Shown piece by piece: positions 5,696-6,727 of a stretch of DNA of 6,727 nt. The translations under genes were made by a program, and so were the position numbers. Source of the DNA: Magnetovibrio sp. (GTDB lineage Bacteria; Pseudomonadota; Alphaproteobacteria; Rhodospirillales; Magnetovibrionaceae); the NCBI GenBank assembly GCA_016763895.1, contig JAESSV010000288.1, forward strand, positions 1-6,727. The letters are read 5' to 3'. The notes under the pieces are model-generated. The model was not told the origin of the DNA. It searched no databases and worked only from the letters and a program-made list of their open reading frames with translations. Within the stretch, counting starts at the first letter, position 1. Every line of letters begins with the position of its first letter.

Positions 5696-6727
5696 TTAAG
5701 CTTTTACGCCCGCGCCCACCGCTTTTTGGGCATTGGGGTCTAGGGGCCACCTTGGACGAGGTGCAAAATTTAGATTATCTGTTTGATTTAATCGTAAATG
5801 CTCGACCCCGGCCCAAGCAATCATGGCTCCGTTGTCGGTGCACAGATTCAGCGGGGGCGCCGCCAAAGTCATGTCCATTTGCTGGGCTAGATCTTGAAGC
5901 TTGGCCCGCAAAGCCTTGTTTGCGGCAACGCCACCGGCAATGACCAAGGTATTGCCCGTGGGACAAAGGTCTTTAAATTTTGTGATGGCCTTGCGGGTGC
6001 GTTCAGCAATGACATCGGCGACGGCGGCTTGAAACGAAGCACACATGTCTTGTACATCTTGCTCTAATAAATCACCGGGGGGCAACGCATCGACTTGCCG
6101 TTTTACGGCGGCTTTTAAGCCTGAAAATGAGAAATTACAGCCCGGCTTGCCGCGCAGCGGGCGGGGCAGGTCAAAGCGTTCAGGATTGCCAAATTGTGCG
6201 GCTTGTTCCAAAGGAGGCCCGCCCGGATAGCCTAGCCCTAATATTTTAGCCGATTTATCAAAGGCTTCACCAACAGCATCGTCAATTGTGGTTCCCAAAC
6301 GCACAAATTCACCCACGCCCTTGACCGCCAACAATTGGGTATGTCCCCCCGACGCCAACAACACCAAGTAAGGAAAGGAAATATTGTGGGAAAGCCGGGC
6401 GGTTAAGGCATGACCTTCTAGGTGATTGACGGCAATAAAAGGCAAGTCATGGGCCAGGGCGATGGCTTTTGCCGTCATAACACCAACAATAACGCCCCCA
6501 ATAAGCCCCGGGCCGCCCGTCACGGCGACCGCGTCTAAATCTGAAAAGTCCAACTGCGCATTGCTCATGGCTTCGCTGACCACATGGTCTGCAAATTCAA
6601 GGTGCGCGCGCGCGGCCACCTCGGGTACGATTCCTCCGTAAGGTTGATGCAGTTCAATTTGCGTGAGCACCACGTCGGATAAAATTTCGCGCTGATCCGT
6701 GACCACAGCCGCCGCCGTTTCGTCACA
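5696..6727 (-). CDS. tsaD: tRNA threonylcarbamoyladenosine transferase subunit TsaD, 5' end outside window
   Basis: Catalytic subunit, with TsaB and TsaE, of the complex that transfers the threonylcarbamoyl group made by TsaC to A37 of tRNAs reading ANN codons. 343 residues plus stop are visible; the frame stays open to the right edge and begins CDETAAAVV, where the family usually has M-x-x-LGIETS-CDET, so only about eight or nine residues are missing. A GTG at 6706 is internal, not the start. Numbering from the first visible residue: GGIVPEVAARAH (31-42), metal-binding histidines H102 and H106 in NHLEGH, SGGHT (126-130), IDDAVGEAFDK (148-158), GYPGGP (166-171), AGGVAAN (264-270) and CTDNGAMIA (296-304), whose D298 should be a metal ligand. 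All are intact. It is the first gene of the minus-strand run seen here, 65 bp ahead of gpsA. Confidence 0.97.
   Translation of the reverse strand, partial: CDETAAAVVTDQREILSDVVLTQIELHQPYGGIVPEVAARAHLEFADHVVSEAMSNAQLDFSDLDAVAVTGGPGLIGGVIVGVMTAKAIALAHDLPFIAVNHLEGHALTARLSHNISFPYLVLLASGGHTQLLAVKGVGEFVRLGTTIDDAVGEAFDKSAKILGLGYPGGPPLEQAAQFGNPERFDLPRPLRGKPGCNFSFSGLKAAVKRQVDALPPGDLLEQDVQDMCASFQAAVADVIAERTRKAITKFKDLCPTGNTLVIAGGVAANKALRAKLQDLAQQMDMTLAAPPLNLCTDNGAMIAWAGVEHLRLNQTDNLNFAPRPRWPLDPNAQKAVGAGVKA

Noticed and set aside
5631..5750. A 40-residue N-terminal extension of GpsA starting at an ATG at 5750.
   Set aside because: The extension is basic and low in hydrophobic residues, overlaps tsaD by 55 bp and precedes the normal GpsA first strand. 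The GTG at 5630 has a well-spaced GGGAG and gives a normal family length.

Overview
The window looks like an ordinary chromosomal segment of an alphaproteobacterium with roughly even GC content. Evidence: the protein sequences look alphaproteobacterial, and the order tsaD, then gpsA, then a YciI-like gene is one I recall from that class. Genus cannot be read from the sequence. All six supported genes lie on the minus strand, so transcription runs from the right end to the left. No mobile element, CRISPR array, tRNA or rRNA was seen, and no clearly novel system was found. The most unusual parts are small and noncoding.

Right to left: tsaD (5696-6727) makes the catalytic subunit for the tRNA t6A37 modification and runs off the right edge, missing only its first few residues. 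After 65 bp, which hold a candidate promoter, comes gpsA (start revised to a GTG at 5630), the glycerol-3-phosphate dehydrogenase that starts phospholipid synthesis. A YciI-like small protein (4343-4627) and a one-domain Rieske [2Fe-2S] ferredoxin (3995-4330) follow with gaps of only 13 and 12 bp, so gpsA-yciI-Rieske very likely share a transcript.

The end of the Rieske gene and the 118 bp before acs carry a perfect 9-bp inverted repeat and three tandem copies of a 15-16 bp unit. These could be an operator, a 3'-end structure or a slippage product. Next is acs (1936-3876), a full-length AMP-forming acetyl-CoA synthetase with all expected motifs.

A 620-bp AT-richer gap (1316-1935) holds only an unconvincing plus-strand reading frame and an imperfect inverted repeat. 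It separates acs from rsmB (41-1315), a 16S rRNA m5C967 methyltransferase with both catalytic cysteines but unusual residues in motifs I and IV. The last 40 bases at the left edge hold nothing recognisable.

In function this is housekeeping: tRNA and rRNA modification, lipid precursor supply and acetate activation. The YciI-like protein and the Rieske protein are the two members without an assigned physiological role.
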